This document shows positions 63,404 to 64,000 of a stretch of DNA of 64,000 nt, one piece after another; the first letter of the stretch is position 1; each line of letters starts with the position of its first letter. Below the pieces are notes generated by a model. The model saw only the letters and a program-made list of their open reading frames with translations, searched no databases and was not told the DNA's origin. The translations under genes were made by a program, and so were the position numbers. This DNA is from Cavenderia fasciculata (taxonomy: Eukaryota > Evosea > Eumycetozoa > Acytosteliales > Cavenderiaceae), in NCBI RefSeq assembly GCF_000203815.1, contig NW_004457711.1:484610-548609 (forward strand). The letters are read 5' to 3'.

Positions 63404-64000
63404 TCAACTTCACACTTTTATATTCATTGGTACCTCGTCTAATCACTCATTTTTATTGTTTAGGTCGGAAAAAGAAAGAAACCAAACGACAAAACGCCGA
63501 AAACTTCGTAGGTCCCACGAAAATACCTTGGGACCAAAGAAATATCACAATAATTTTTGGTGAGACAAAGAATCAATAGAAATTTACTTTATTCCTTTCC
63601 AATTTCAATTTCAAAACCCGACCATCCTCGGGAAGGTAAGGCTGGTTCCAAAGATCAAAGATAGGTCAAAGTTAAAGAATAAAAAGAATCACCAAACTAA
63701 AAATTGATTAAAAAATATAAAATAACATCGCATTGGTCACTATTGCAATTTCTAACCATTTGAACTTTTATTTTGAATTGAGGAAAGAAAAAAAAACAGA
63801 CAAAGTAAAAAAAAAGACAAAGTACAGAAAAAAAGGGGAAAATCAGTAAATTGAGATCAACATTATATTTTCTATCTAATAACTTACAGCTGGGGGGGGA
63901 CTTTCATATTTATGCAGGAAGGCCCTGTTAAGGTTAACTAGGTCGTGTCTACCCTCCCAATATGCACGATATCGGCAGGTAAAGGACAATAAATCCATGG
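63404..64000. other. Unassigned end of window
   Basis: Upstream region of the small gene. It has a hairpin-forming segment at 63619-63634 (CCCGA...TCGGG), A-rich tracts, a G9 run near 63890 and a G+C-richer last 110 bases. No gene is supported. Confidence 0.5.

Noticed and set aside
63600-63660. Hairpin CCCGA...TCGGG as a small RNA gene
   Set aside because: Only five base pairs, no known class I RNA motif and no promoter element seen.

Overview
This window is a piece of a dictyostelid social amoeba nuclear genome. The evidence is AT-rich intergenic DNA, short AT-rich introns with GTATGT- or GTAAGT-type donors and T-rich acceptors, long CAA/GTT glutamine tracts inside proteins, and dictyostelid-style ankyrin and leucine-rich proteins beside ordinary eukaryotic housekeeping genes. 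The base composition is not extreme enough to name the species. I spliced the multi-exon genes by hand; unless noted, the exon sets given keep the reading frame in phase from start to stop.

Left arm (1-5.4 kb): the 3' part of an unknown large protein, a decayed member of a two-module repeat family, and two tandem, related coiled-coil proteins with a membrane or secretion signal.

Disrupted block (5.5-19.2 kb): one ABCG-type ABC transporter gene on the minus strand appears to be cut in two. Its ATPase and first membrane part lie at 17.2-19.2 kb and its last exons at 5.5-6.0 kb. The roughly 11 kb in between hold a frameshifted piggyBac-like transposase with a cysteine-rich N-terminal region, a WD40 gene fragment, two related genes with a PD-(D/E)XK nuclease-like signature (IEIDG..H), and a cysteine/histidine-rich gene beside one of them. 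A third shard of the same ABCG sequence sits at 45.5 kb. This block is the most unusual part of the window.

Core block (20-49 kb): a seven-helix membrane protein, a BRCT protein, a RagC/D GTPase (TORC1 amino-acid sensing), a TMEM184-like membrane protein, a CaCA-type cation exchanger, a GIGYF homologue (GYF domain plus 4E-binding motif), CDC5L (Prp19 splicing complex), a bacterial-type AbgA/M20D amidohydrolase, PIG-N (GPI anchor synthesis), aspartate-semialdehyde dehydrogenase, a tiny two-exon gene, an ankyrin protein and an ACMSD-type decarboxylase.

Right arm (49.6-64 kb): one intact and two decayed members of the two-module family; a long frame that joins a heat-shock-factor DNA-binding domain to a secreted-type beta-sandwich region; a mitochondrial-type Deg protease; and a small unknown gene. 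Several broken frames switch at A or T homopolymers, so some apparent pseudogenes could be sequence errors.
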